A stretch of 56,236 nucleotides of DNA, taken from contig DYNP01000011.1 in the NCBI GenBank assembly GCA_020721005.1, forward strand, positions 1 to 56,236, given 5' to 3'. The position numbers and the translations under genes are program-made. The notes beneath the pieces were generated by a model. That model saw nothing but the letters and a program-made list of their open reading frames with translations. It had not been told where the DNA came from and did no database searches. Shown in pieces: positions 44,447 to 54,211 of the stretch (position 1 is its first letter; every line of letters begins with the position of its first letter). This DNA comes from Thiomargarita sp. GTDB lineage: Bacteria; Pseudomonadota; Gammaproteobacteria; Beggiatoales; Beggiatoaceae.

Positions 44447-46252
44447 TTACATTTCCTCAGGAGCAGTAACTCCAATCAAGGTTAGACCGTTGTATAATAC
44501 TTGTTGAGTGGCTGCCGTTAAACTCAGGCGAGCATTGCGTAACGGCATCTCTTCTACTAAGATGCGATGTTCCTCGTAGAAAGAATGAAATTGTTGTGCC
44601 AAGTCACGCAAGTAATGGGCAATTTGATGGGGTTCATAAGCGCATGCCGCACTGGCAATTACTTCTGGATAGCGGGTGAGGAGTATGAGTAAGCTGCGTT
44701 CTTGAGGAGTTGCCAGTGTTTGCAGGTAGGCAAGGTTGTGTTCCCATTGTCCTCCTTGTTCCTGAAGGCGTCGAAACACTTTGATTGTGCGAGCATATCC
44801 ATATTGGATATAATAGATCGGGTTGTCTAAGGTGTGAGACTTGGCCAATTCCAAATCAAAGTTAAGATGTTGTTCACAACGCCGTTGCACATAGAAGAAC
44901 CGAGCTGCGTCGTTACCCACTTCTTCTCGCAGGGAACGCAAGGTTACAAATTCACCGCTGCGGGTGGACATTTGCAAGCGTTCTTTGCCTCGGTATAAAG
45001 TGGCAAATTGAACCAGGAGCACGCTGAGCCGTTGGGGATCTGCGCCCAGGGCTGCCAACACGGCTTTGATGCGGGGAATGTAGCCATGATGGTCGGCGCC
45101 CCAAATATTGATGACATGGTCAAAACCGCGTTGTAATTTTTCCCAATGATAGGCGATATCGGTGGCAAAATAGGTCATTTGACCGTTTTCTCTTCTTAGG
45201 ACTCGATCTTTTTCATCATCATATAAGCTGGAGCGGAACCATAAGGCGCCTTCTTTTTGATAAGCCAAACCTTGTTGAGTTAGTTTCTCAAGCAATGCTT
45301 CTGCAGCCGGGACGAGTTGGCTTTCTGGAAACCATTGGTCGTAATGCACTCCAAATTCTTGTAAGTCCCGACGAATGTCTTCTAAAATTACAGTCAATCC
45401 CAGTTCAAATACGGTGCGATAAGCGGCGGCACCCAATAAGGTTTGACAGCGTTGAATCAAGGTATCAATAAAACTGTCAGGAGAATTGTGTTCCTCAGTT
45501 TCAGTGAGCCCCGCAAATAGTTGATCACTGGGATGTCGGAAAGCGTCTCGATGTTCCCGATGCAAAGTGGCAGCGATGTCCCAAACATAATCTCCCTGAT
45601 AGACTTTGGTGGGAAAACGCAGCGTTTCTCCACACAGTTCTAGGTAACGCAGCCAAACACTCAGGGCTAAAATGTCCATTTGGCGCCCAGAATCATTGAT
45701 ATAATATTCACAGGCCACTTGATAACCCGCCACTTCTAATAGGCGGGCTAAACTGGCGCCATAAGCGGCACCTCGCCCATGTCCAACGTGTAAGGGACCT
45801 GTGGGATTGGCTGACACAAATTCGATTAAAACGGATTTGCCATTGCCAAGACTGTGGCGACCATAACGTTCTTTGTCAACCAAAATAGTTTCTAAAACTC
45901 TATGATAAGCTACAGGTTTCAGGTAAATATTGATAAAGCCTGGACCTGCCATTTTAATGGCCTGCACCCATTCATTCTCTGGTGGCAACCGGGCTATAAT
46001 TTCCTTGGCCAACTGTTGAGGGGCTTGTTTTAACAATTTACCCAGGATCATGGCCACATTACAGGCAAAATCCCCATGTTGTGGATCACGGGTCCGTTCA
46101 ATCTGAAATTCTAAAACCGTTTCACGGTCTTCACTTCCTTGATGAGTCATAACAAGTAACAATTTATCTCCTTTGGAGCAAATATGACTATCCGAAAGGG
46201 GAGGTAATTGTATCAAAGCTTGCATAAAAAGTTGTTGTAGATGGTATTTCAA
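44447..46252 (-). CDS. argS: Arginyl-tRNA synthetase
   Basis: ArgS charges tRNA-Arg. The 601-residue class I enzyme has an N-terminal tRNA D-loop-binding domain (about 1-110), the HIGH motif as HVGHGRGAAYG, a KMSKS region degenerated to ERLQMSTRSG as common in ArgS, and a C-terminal anticodon-binding DALR domain (about 480-601). The start is TTG 46252, because GAGGA lies about six bases upstream and MKYHLQQLFMQALIQL is the normal family beginning; ATG 46225 has no ribosome-binding site. It is co-transcribed with the SPOR gene. Confidence 0.95.
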   Translation of the reverse strand: MKYHLQQLFMQALIQLPPLSDSHICSKGDKLLLVMTHQGSEDRETVLEFQIERTRDPQHGDFACNVAMILGKLLKQAPQQLAKEIIARLPPENEWVQAIKMAGPGFINIYLKPVAYHRVLETILVDKERYGRHSLGNGKSVLIEFVSANPTGPLHVGHGRGAAYGASLARLLEVAGYQVACEYYINDSGRQMDILALSVWLRYLELCGETLRFPTKVYQGDYVWDIAATLHREHRDAFRHPSDQLFAGLTETEEHNSPDSFIDTLIQRCQTLLGAAAYRTVFELGLTVILEDIRRDLQEFGVHYDQWFPESQLVPAAEALLEKLTQQGLAYQKEGALWFRSSLYDDEKDRVLRRENGQMTYFATDIAYHWEKLQRGFDHVINIWGADHHGYIPRIKAVLAALGADPQRLSVLLVQFATLYRGKERLQMSTRSGEFVTLRSLREEVGNDAARFFYVQRRCEQHLNFDLELAKSHTLDNPIYYIQYGYARTIKVFRRLQEQGGQWEHNLAYLQTLATPQERSLLILLTRYPEVIASAACAYEPHQIAHYLRDLAQQFHSFYEEHRILVEEMPLRNARLSLTAATQQVLYNGLTLIGVTAPEEM

Positions 46253-46411
46253 AACTATCCTCTGTAACCTAAATTAAATAAAATAACTGTGGGTGAGTTA
46301 ACTTCTTCAAACACGATCTCTTCCTTGGATTATGGCGCAAAAAACACGCCTAACCTATCAACTGACAATCCAATCTCTATAGATAATCAACACCAAACAG
46401 GAAATAAACAT

Positions 46412-47710
46412 ATGAAACTCTGGTTTAGCCTAATTTTCATAATATTACTTAGTTTTATAGCAGCCTACCAATTTGTAGAATCCCCTCCTCCACAAACTTT
46501 TACCATTGCCACCGGTCGAGAAGGAGGCGCTTATCACCGCTTTGCCTTACAATACCAACAACAGTTAGCCAAAGAAGGGGTTAACATAGAAGTACAACCC
46601 ACGGCAGGTTCAGTAGCCGCTCTAAAACTGTTGCAAGCTGGGGAAGTCGCCATTGCTTTGGTACAAGGAGGTACAGCCTCAGAAATTGACTCTATAGAAG
46701 GATTAGAATCGTTAGCCTGCTTATTTTACGAACCCGTTTGGCTCTTTCATCGTCGAGGATATCCTCTAAACTATCTATCTGATTTGCGTGGACAACGAGT
46801 CAATATTGGAGAACTGGGCAGTGGCACTCGTCCCTTAGCCCTACAATTGTTGAAAGACAATGGCATCACAGCTGAAAATACCACTTTTATTGAAGTATCT
46901 CATAAAGAAGGGGCTCAACAACTTAAAGACGGAAAAATCGAAGCAGCATTCTTCGTCATGTCCCCCTCTTCGGAATTAATACTTGAACTTGTGCGTCATC
47001 CGGAACTGGAACTCCTCACATTCAAACGTCACCTTGCCTACACGCACCGCTACTCCTATCTGGCCAGTCTCAAACTGGGGGAAGGTATGTTTGACCTGGA
47101 ACACAACATCCCTGCCCAAGATAAAACCCTGTTGTCCACTACGGCCAGCTTGGTAACCCACAGTGACCTGCACCCAGACATGATTCGGTTGCTCTTGAGA
47201 GAAGCTATTAAGATTCACGGTCCAGGGGGATTTTTAGAACACAAGGGCGACTTTCCCAATGAAAAATATGTAGAATTACCCATGAATTCGATCGCCAGTC
47301 AATACCTACAATATGGACCTTCATGGCTGGAATCCCTGTTCCCCTTCTGGTTGGCCTCCAAATTGGAACGTCTGAAAATCATGCTGATCCCCATCATCTT
47401 CCTCCTAATTCCTCTCCTAAAAGGAATCATTCCCCTCTACAACTGGCAAATCCGTTACAAAGTATTTCGCTGGTATGGGGAACTGCGAAAAATTGAACAA
47501 GAAATTCCCCAAATCCATGAGCCCCAACGTATAGAACAAGAAATCAAACAACTCAAAAATCTACAACATGAATTAATTGAAGTGGTCTCAGTCCCTCTCT
47601 CATTCATGTGGGAACTCTATTTGCTTCGTATGCACATCACCTTCCTCCTGGAACGACTTGAAGAACACCTCATTCTCCTCAAAAAAGGAGGGGAGATAGA
47701 AGGCAGTTAG
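46412..47710 (+). CDS. TAXI-family solute-binding protein with C-terminal membrane anchor
   Basis: About 432 residues from ATG 46412, where AGGAA precedes and a signal or anchor helix (KLWFSLIFIILLSFIAA) begins at once; a GTG at 46289 would add 41 polar residues before the signal. The binding domain (about 30-290) has FTIATGREGGAYHRFALQYQ, VQPTAGSVAALKLLQAGEVA and LGSGTRPLALQLL, the TRAP-TAXI/NMT1-like pattern. A helix (about 305-325) and a charged coiled-coil tail (330-432) follow. No TAXI permease gene is adjacent. The ligand is unknown. Confidence 0.87.
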   Translation: MKLWFSLIFIILLSFIAAYQFVESPPPQTFTIATGREGGAYHRFALQYQQQLAKEGVNIEVQPTAGSVAALKLLQAGEVAIALVQGGTASEIDSIEGLESLACLFYEPVWLFHRRGYPLNYLSDLRGQRVNIGELGSGTRPLALQLLKDNGITAENTTFIEVSHKEGAQQLKDGKIEAAFFVMSPSSELILELVRHPELELLTFKRHLAYTHRYSYLASLKLGEGMFDLEHNIPAQDKTLLSTTASLVTHSDLHPDMIRLLLREAIKIHGPGGFLEHKGDFPNEKYVELPMNSIASQYLQYGPSWLESLFPFWLASKLERLKIMLIPIIFLLIPLLKGIIPLYNWQIRYKVFRWYGELRKIEQEIPQIHEPQRIEQEIKQLKNLQHELIEVVSVPLSFMWELYLLRMHITFLLERLEEHLILLKKGGEIEGS

Positions 47711-47887
47711 CCCTTTGCTCTTCTTGGCAAGTTCTACCTGGGAATGTCGATCCCTCAAGCTCAGCTTGGTGAAAAACTTCAAAATAAAACTTTCAACCCA
47801 GCTGACTTGGGGAGCGGAAAAATTATCCCAACTGACCCTATCCACCAACCAATTACCTCTCATCCCACGATTTTAGGAACCTTGCAC

Positions 47888-48712
47888 ATGAAAAATCAAA
47901 CCATCACTTTCATTGGGGGCGGCAACATGGCCAGCAGCCTCATTGGTGGCCTCATTGAAACTGGTCTCTCTGCCTCCCAAATACGAGTCGTTGATCCCTA
48001 TCCCACTCCCCTAGCCACTCGTTTTCCCATTCAACACTATCACCAATTGGACTTAGCTATTGCAGGAAGCACAGTTGTTGTCTTTGCGGTCAAACCTCAA
48101 ACCTTACCCGAAGTGGCCAAATCCCTGATTAATCAGACCTTTGATCCCATTCCCCTGTTCATCAGCATTGCCGCCGGAATTCGTTTAAAAGACATTGCCC
48201 GCTGGTTAGGCGAAGATAGACCGCTCCCCATTGTCCGAGTCATGCCCAACACCCCCGCCTTGGTCAAAAGCAGTGCTTCTGCCCTATTTGCCGGTCCCTA
48301 TGTTGACCATGAACAACGAGAATTGGCCGAAAACATTCTCCGAGCCGTGGGAATTACCCTCTGGTTGGATCATGAAGATCTCATGGATGCAGTCACTGCC
48401 CTGTCTGGCAGCGGACCTGCCTACCTGTTTCTGCTCATGGAAATATTAGAAACAGCCGGAGTGGAATTGGGACTACCTCGGGAAACTGCTCGCTTACTCA
48501 CCTTACAAACTGCCTTTGGCGCCGCCAAACTGGCCTTAGAAAGCCAAGAAGATGCCGCCACTCTGCGAGCCAGAGTTACCTCAAAAGGTGGAACTACAGA
48601 ACAAGCTATCGCCACCCTAGAAAATGGCGGCCTTCAAACCCTGTTTAGCCAAGCCCTCCAAGCTGCCCGACAACGTGCCACTCAACTTGCCCAACAATTT
48701 GGAGAACACTAA
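47888..48712 (+). CDS. proC: Pyrroline-5-carboxylate reductase
   Basis: ProC makes proline from pyrroline-5-carboxylate with NAD(P)H. From ATG 47888 it is 274 residues, the normal length; the frame extends up to 47744 but those 48 residues lack homology. Landmarks are ITFIGGGNMASSLIGGL (Rossmann), FAVKPQTL, ISIAAGI, VRVMPNTPALV and the signature DAVTALSGSGPAYLFLLMEI plus SKGGTTEQAIATLE. yggT follows two bases after the stop, a widespread pairing. Confidence 0.96.
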   Translation: MKNQTITFIGGGNMASSLIGGLIETGLSASQIRVVDPYPTPLATRFPIQHYHQLDLAIAGSTVVVFAVKPQTLPEVAKSLINQTFDPIPLFISIAAGIRLKDIARWLGEDRPLPIVRVMPNTPALVKSSASALFAGPYVDHEQRELAENILRAVGITLWLDHEDLMDAVTALSGSGPAYLFLLMEILETAGVELGLPRETARLLTLQTAFGAAKLALESQEDAATLRARVTSKGGTTEQAIATLENGGLQTLFSQALQAARQRATQLAQQFGEH

Positions 48713-48714
48713 AC

Positions 48715-49290
48715 ATGGTTGCCCCCATTTGGCCAGCTTTGGCTTTCCTGATCAGTGTGACTTTTGGGACCTATATTATCTTGGTCATGTTACGATTTTT
48801 GCTACAACTGACCCAAGTCACTATTCGTCATGACCAAGTTGTGCGTTTTCTATGGAAAATCACTGACCCCCCTTTGATCATTCTCTACAACTTCATCCCA
48901 GGCTGGAAAAATATCGATTTTGCTGCTGGGCTTCTCATGGTCATGCTGGAAATGGTTGAATTAACTCTCACCAACTGGCTCTATGGACAACCCCAAATTG
49001 CTTTATTGGGACTGTTCCTGATCGCCTTAGCTAACCTCTTCATTTTAATCTTCAACATTTACACTTTCACCATCATTATCCAATCTATTCTCAGTTGGAT
49101 CATGCCCTATGATCTTTACCGAACTCCGCTTGGCAGCCTACTTTATTACTTCAATGAGCCTCTATTGCGATTCGCACGCCGCAGAATTCCCCCTGTCTCT
49201 GGGATTGACATCTCTCCATGGATTATTGTCGTTATCCTACAAATACTTTCCATACTGTTGGGAGAAACTTTAAGAGGACTTGCCTATTAG
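48715..49290 (+). CDS. YggT-family integral membrane protein
   Basis: The 191-residue protein has two YggT repeats, each with a pair of hydrophobic helices (about 10-30, 60-85, 95-125 and 160-185). VRFLWKITDPPLIILYNFIP and YYFNEPLLRFARRRIPPVSG are the two copies of the conserved T/EP(L/I)...(R/K)...(I/P)P motif. YggT is linked to osmotic shock tolerance and septum placement in different bacteria. It is translationally close to proC. Confidence 0.92.
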   Translation: MVAPIWPALAFLISVTFGTYIILVMLRFLLQLTQVTIRHDQVVRFLWKITDPPLIILYNFIPGWKNIDFAAGLLMVMLEMVELTLTNWLYGQPQIALLGLFLIALANLFILIFNIYTFTIIIQSILSWIMPYDLYRTPLGSLLYYFNEPLLRFARRRIPPVSGIDISPWIIVVILQILSILLGETLRGLAY

Positions 49291-49412
49291 TCATTTCTAC
49301 GCGATAACAAACTGGAGAAGAGCATCCCAAGCCCTTGCTTTCAACCTCGCCGGTTGGTTAAAGTCGAGCCTCCTCTCCTGGTTACCGCGTAAAATCAAAC
49401 CTTTCATTCTCT

Positions 49413-51488
49413 TTATTCAAATACCTCTCGTTGCACTCCCCACAATCCCTGCACAACGGCTGGCCAATTCTCAGACTTCAATTCCAAGAATGCTTCAGCA
49501 TACTCAACTCCCAAATACAATCCTCGATATTTAGCCATTCCCACACAAGCTTTTAGATAATCACAATATTGTAAAGGCAATTGGTAACAATTGATGGCTC
49601 GTTGCTTAACTGCAAACACTTCACTCACATCCACCACCCAATTGGCCGGGATCGGTGCCCAACTTTCGTAAATCAACAATCGTTCCCGACAGCCCAATGC
49701 CTGCCACGCTTCCAATACCGACAAACTGATGCTAACGTGATCTCGATGATAATCCAATACTGAGGGAATCAATAACCAATCTGCTTGATATTCCTCCAAT
49801 AAATTCAACATCCGTTCCTTAACATCTACATTATGTTGGTAATTCCCATCTGGATATTCCCAAAATACCACGTCTTCTATGCCCAACACATGCAAAGCTG
49901 CCAAAGATTCCTGTTTTCGATGAGTGATCACGGTTGCGATCTGAGTATCCACAGTCTCCTCATCCACTTGAGCACCAGATTCAGTCAACGGTTGTTTAGT
50001 CCCCAAATAGCCCTCTGGATCGCCAGCGCCTCCATCGGTCACAATAACCACTTTCACCGTCCCAGCACATTGCCGCCACAAGTTCAAGGTACCTCCACAT
50101 CCTAAAGTCTCATCATCAGGATGAGGCGCTATCATCAACACCTTAGCTTGTGTGGGTAACGTTAAAGATTTTGGCAAGGGACATAACGGCTTGTTTTGCA
50201 ACTGTTGTTGCCAGTTATTAAAATCCAATGGGGCAACACAAGGAAATACCGCTTTACCAGGTTTCTCACCCCCTTTGGCAAAGGGAACGCCGGGCACACG
50301 ACCCTCATACATAGCCAAATAGGCATTGGCGACTTGGGGAACGGTGACCCAATCCTTTCCCCATTGGCGAGCTTGCGATGACCAATGGTCTCGAAGTGCG
50401 GGTTGGGTCAATAATTGACATAAAGCAGTTTGCAATGCCAATTCATCTTCAGCGGGAATCAGCCACGCTCCACTGCCCACCACTTCCGGAACTCCTCCTA
50501 CAGCAGTACATAAACTGGGCACAGCTAAGGACACCGCTTCTAAATTGGCTAACCCAAACGATTCAGTACTGGACGTGCTGACATAAAAGTCACAAGCGGC
50601 ATAATACAGTCCCATATCTTCACTGATTGCAAATGACAAGCGCTCACCCATGCCCAATTCTATTGCCAATTGTTGTAAGGGCGCCCGGTCTCCCTCACCG
50701 ATGAGCGAGAGTTGCCAGCGATGATTCCCAGGTAATCGAGCACAGGCTTTGATCAGGTTGGGAAATTGTTTCAAAGGAGCAAATCGCCCCACGGCAATGA
50801 TGTAAGTAACCTTCATATCCCAACCCAACAATTGACGAGCCTGCGCTTTGGAATATAGGGACAAGATGGGTTTAGGATGGTAAACAAAATACCAGTGAGC
50901 TGGAATGGGGTAAACAGCCAGATCCCGAGCCAATTGCATCAGTCCCAGATGAGTGGGAACCAATACCCAATGTGCTTTACTCAATACTTTGGCTTCCCAG
51001 TTGCGCAGCCATTGCCGAGTCCCAGTGCCCAAACGAGCCCCATCACAGTGAAAAGCTTCTGCATAACAACCAAATCCATGCTCTGAAATTCCCCAACGCG
51101 CAATGTGTCCCAAGCGCAAGGTAGCATACCAACGGATTCGGGCAAATGCACGATAGCCAGCTGCGATGATGGGATCATGACAGTGGACATGGGAATAGCG
51201 TCCTTGGACCATGACTTTTGCCGCCAAACGGCCCATGTTCAAGCGTTCCAAAATTCCCCATAACAGTGGTGATAATTCTGTATTTTTGAACCACCTTCCC
51301 AATAGCCGGGTCAAGAGTTTATGGATGAGACGCAACGTGTTGAGACTGCGAGTGCCAACTTCCGTTTGACAAAGGTAATATACGGGAATCCCACGATGTT
51401 GAAATTCAACCAATAAGGGCGCCAAACTTTTGCCCAGCCCATACCGTTTGTCAGCCTCATTTTCCCGGGTGACCATTAAAATTTTCAT
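49413..51488 (-). CDS. Fusion of GT4 glycosyltransferase and PIG-L/LmbE deacetylase
   Basis: The 691-residue protein joins two enzymes. Residues 1-395 form a GT-B glycosyltransferase, family 4-like: IIAVGRFAPLKQFPNLIKAC, and the EX7E motif in STESFGLANLEAVSLAVPS (Glu309, Glu317). Residues about 447-691 form a PIG-L-type zinc deacetylase: MIAPHPDDETLGCGGTL (455-460 PHPDDE) and the zinc HxxDH in DYHRDHVS (581-584). Such enzymes act in tandem on N-acetylglucosamine-containing glycans or thiols. The substrate here is unknown; an envelope glycan is most likely. It is monocistronic and convergent with yggT. Confidence 0.9.
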   Translation of the reverse strand: MKILMVTRENEADKRYGLGKSLAPLLVEFQHRGIPVYYLCQTEVGTRSLNTLRLIHKLLTRLLGRWFKNTELSPLLWGILERLNMGRLAAKVMVQGRYSHVHCHDPIIAAGYRAFARIRWYATLRLGHIARWGISEHGFGCYAEAFHCDGARLGTGTRQWLRNWEAKVLSKAHWVLVPTHLGLMQLARDLAVYPIPAHWYFVYHPKPILSLYSKAQARQLLGWDMKVTYIIAVGRFAPLKQFPNLIKACARLPGNHRWQLSLIGEGDRAPLQQLAIELGMGERLSFAISEDMGLYYAACDFYVSTSSTESFGLANLEAVSLAVPSLCTAVGGVPEVVGSGAWLIPAEDELALQTALCQLLTQPALRDHWSSQARQWGKDWVTVPQVANAYLAMYEGRVPGVPFAKGGEKPGKAVFPCVAPLDFNNWQQQLQNKPLCPLPKSLTLPTQAKVLMIAPHPDDETLGCGGTLNLWRQCAGTVKVVIVTDGGAGDPEGYLGTKQPLTESGAQVDEETVDTQIATVITHRKQESLAALHVLGIEDVVFWEYPDGNYQHNVDVKERMLNLLEEYQADWLLIPSVLDYHRDHVSISLSVLEAWQALGCRERLLIYESWAPIPANWVVDVSEVFAVKQRAINCYQLPLQYCDYLKACVGMAKYRGLYLGVEYAEAFLELKSENWPAVVQGLWGVQREVFE

Positions 51489-51662
51489 GATGAAGGTAAT
51501 ACCAATGAATGGGGGTAAAAATTAAACTTCAGTTCCTATAATTATTCAATTTTTAAATCAGGTAAAGCGAGCAACATCAAAAAGATGTTTTCTCCACTCC
51601 ATATTCCTCGTCAAATCACTCACCTTAAGCGATAACCCTGTTATGGTGGTCAATTTGTAAGT

Positions 51663-51686
51663 AGGAGTATGACGCATCATGCTCCT
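51663..51686. terminator. Short stem-loop in the spacer downstream of the MFS gene
   Basis: AGGAGTATG pairs with CATGCTCCT (one G-T pair) around ACGCAT, 72 bases beyond the leftward MFS stop. The same spacer also holds a 17-bp tandem repeat, TGTATCTCAAGTAAAAT/TGTATCTCAAGTGAAAT (51719-51755). Confidence 0.4.
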
Positions 51687-51757
51687 GCTGGGTTGAATCA
51701 GGTGAAACTATAAACCACTGTATCTCAAGTAAAATTTGTATCTCAAGTGAAATAAAT

Positions 51758-52921
51758 CTATTCCAAACGCAAGTTTTCATGTTTAATCCCTTTCCAACTG
51801 ATCAGTATTCCCAAAGCACAACATAAGGCTGCCCAGCCAAAGGTAAAATCTGCCCCCAAGTTGTCCCAAGTGTAACCGCTGAGTAAACTGCCCACTGCAC
51901 TGCCAGCGCCAAAACTGAGACTGCTGTATAGGGCTTGAGCCCGCCCTTGATGATGCATGAAATAGTGACGAATGAATTGCATAGCCACTCCATGGTACAT
52001 GCCAAAACTTGCAGCATGTAACAGTTGAGCCAAAACCAGTAAACTGGTCCATTCCACACCATAACCAATCAGCAGCCATCGAAAACTGGAGAGTACAAAG
52101 CTGAGCAGTAACAGGTGTTGCAGGGAAAAATGGAGGAATAAACGGTGCAGAATCAAAAAAACGCCGACTTCTGCAATGACTCCTAAGGCCCAAAATGAGC
52201 CGATAAAAGTTCGGCTATATCCTTGTCCCTCCAGGTAAATGCTGTAAAATGTATAGTAGGGACCATGGCTGGCTTGCATGAGGAAACAGGCGATGAATAA
52301 GGCAATTACTGATGGATTTTTGAAAGTTTGCCAAAAGGGAGTTATTTGAGTTGTTTTTTCAGGGGTGGAAGCTTCTGGTACGAGTAAACTGCTGATGGCC
52401 ATGCTAACAAATAATATCACCATCAAACTGGGTAAAAATAGGACTGAAACGAGTTGAAATAACCAACCAAAAAGGGTGACGGTGCTGATAAAACCAACAG
52501 AGCCCCATAACCGAATGTGAGTGTAACGGTGGGCTTGAGCGCCTAGGTGAGCCAAAGTGTTGGCTTCAAATTGCGGCAAGGCAGCACTCCAGAAGAAGTT
52601 AAAACAACTCATGACTAAAGCCAACCAACCATAACTGTGTCCGATCAAGGTACCTAGAAAAAAGAGGAGTGCCAGGAAGGAATTGAGTCTTACGAACAGT
52701 ATGTGTCGCCCGGAGCATTCCATCATGTTTGCCCAAATCATGGGTGCCAATAGGCGACTGACCATGATGATTGCCATCAATTCTCCGATGGCTTGAGCGT
52801 CAAATCCTCTGGCATCTAGGTAGAGAGTCCAGTAGGGCATCAGGGCGCCCAGGGCGGCAAAATAGCAGAAGTAAAAGGCGGAAAGTCGCCAGTAATAAGG
52901 CACATTGAAAAAGTCAGACAT
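51758..52921 (-). CDS. MFS transporter, HcaT/PPP-like family
   Basis: The 387-residue protein has twelve hydrophobic segments. [40 protein letters not shown] and [17 protein letters not shown]-like [17 protein letters not shown] match the phenylpropionate-permease-like MFS subfamily (HcaT), found widely in gammaproteobacteria with undefined substrates. Its ATG overlaps the aroC stop region by 8 bases, indicating co-translation with aroC, though a functional link is not evident. Confidence 0.88.
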   Translation of the reverse strand: MSDFFNVPYYWRLSAFYFCYFAALGALMPYWTLYLDARGFDAQAIGELMAIIMVSRLLAPMIWANMMECSGRHILFVRLNSFLALLFFLGTLIGHSYGWLALVMSCFNFFWSAALPQFEANTLAHLGAQAHRYTHIRLWGSVGFISTVTLFGWLFQLVSVLFLPSLMVILFVSMAISSLLVPEASTPEKTTQITPFWQTFKNPSVIALFIACFLMQASHGPYYTFYSIYLEGQGYSRTFIGSFWALGVIAEVGVFLILHRLFLHFSLQHLLLLSFVLSSFRWLLIGYGVEWTSLLVLAQLLHAASFGMYHGVAMQFIRHYFMHHQGRAQALYSSLSFGAGSAVGSLLSGYTWDNLGADFTFGWAALCCALGILISWKGIKHENLRLE

Positions 52922-54011
52922 GGGCAGGAATGAGCGGGGTAACAGAGTGCACTCCCTGATTTTGAGCCCGATGTCGTAAAATGTGATCCATAAGGACTAA
53001 GGCCAACATGGCTTCTGCAATTGGAGTGGCTCGAATGCCCACACAGGGGTCATGACGACCGGTGGTGATGACTTCAATGGCTTGACCGGTCAGGTCAACA
53101 CTGCGGGCTGGTAGGCGCAGGCTGGAAGTGGGTTTGAGGGTCAGGTGGGCAATGAGGTCTTGACCGGTGGAAATGCCGCCGAGAATGCCCCCAGCATGGT
53201 TGCTGAGAAAACCTTGGGGACTCATTTCATCCCGATGTTCCGTTCCCTTTTGTGTTGCACAGGCGATTCCATCCCCAATTTCAACCGCTTTGACCGCATT
53301 GATGCTCATCAAAGCATGGGCAATTTCGGCATCCAAACGGTCAAAAATGGGCTCTCCTAGACCCACGGGGACTTGAGTGGCAGTCACGGTAACTTTAGCC
53401 CCAATGGAATTGCCTTCTTTGCGCAAATCATCCATGTATTGTTCCAAATCTCCAATTTGAGAGGCATCTGGCCAGAAGAAGGGATTGCGGTTGATTTCTG
53501 CCCAATCAAAGTGTTTGGGAATATAAGGTCCCAGTTGGGATAAGTAACCACGAATCTGTATACTATAATGAATATTAAGATATTTTTTGGCAATGCCCCC
53601 AGCTGCCACTCGAACTGCTGTTTCTCGAGCGGAGGAACGTCCACCACCTCGATAATCGCGCCCGCCATATTTTTGTTGGTAAGTGTAATCGGCATGGCCG
53701 GGTCGAAATTGGTCCTTAATTTTTGAATAATCTTTGGAACGTTGATCGGTATTCTCAATCAATAAGGCAATGGGACAACCGGTGGTTTGTCCTTCAAATA
53801 CTCCAGAGAGAATTTTAACTTCATCCGCTTCCCGTCTTTGAGTAGTGTGTCGAGAAGTGCCTGGTTTGCGTCGATCAAGATCGAGTTGTAAGTCTTCTGG
53901 GTCCAAAGGCATTCCGGGGGGGCAGCCGTCGACGATACCTCCAATAGCGGGACCGTGACTTTCTCCAAAGGTGGTGAGAGTGAATAGTTTTCCAAATGTG
54001 TTGCCAGACAT
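52914..54011 (-). CDS. aroC: Chorismate synthase
   Basis: AroC converts EPSP to chorismate with reduced FMN, the last shikimate step. From ATG 54011 it is 365 residues, the normal length; a frame from 54110 adds 33 unrelated residues. Landmarks are [77 protein letters not shown] and [14 protein letters not shown]. The MFS transporter overlaps its stop. Confidence 0.97.
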   Translation of the reverse strand: MSGNTFGKLFTLTTFGESHGPAIGGIVDGCPPGMPLDPEDLQLDLDRRKPGTSRHTTQRREADEVKILSGVFEGQTTGCPIALLIENTDQRSKDYSKIKDQFRPGHADYTYQQKYGGRDYRGGGRSSARETAVRVAAGGIAKKYLNIHYSIQIRGYLSQLGPYIPKHFDWAEINRNPFFWPDASQIGDLEQYMDDLRKEGNSIGAKVTVTATQVPVGLGEPIFDRLDAEIAHALMSINAVKAVEIGDGIACATQKGTEHRDEMSPQGFLSNHAGGILGGISTGQDLIAHLTLKPTSSLRLPARSVDLTGQAIEVITTGRHDPCVGIRATPIAEAMLALVLMDHILRHRAQNQGVHSVTPLIPAHV

Positions 54012-54211
54012 ACTTTGCGTGACCAGTAAGGGACCGTGAATAATTACACTCAAAAGGAGAGGATTCTCTACCCAATTGGACAGAGAGTTCTGCAACCTTG
54101 AGAGGTTCAAGAGACTTGGGTTTGGAAAAAATTCCCTTCAGATGATGCCCAGTTGGACATTGGAAGCAGTCAATGGCTGAAGGGGTCAATGTGATGGAAA
54201 ACAGCTGAAAA

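Noticed and set aside
46289-46411. N-terminal extension of the TAXI protein from GTG 46289
   Set aside because: It would place 41 polar residues before a signal helix; ATG 46412 has a better ribosome-binding site.
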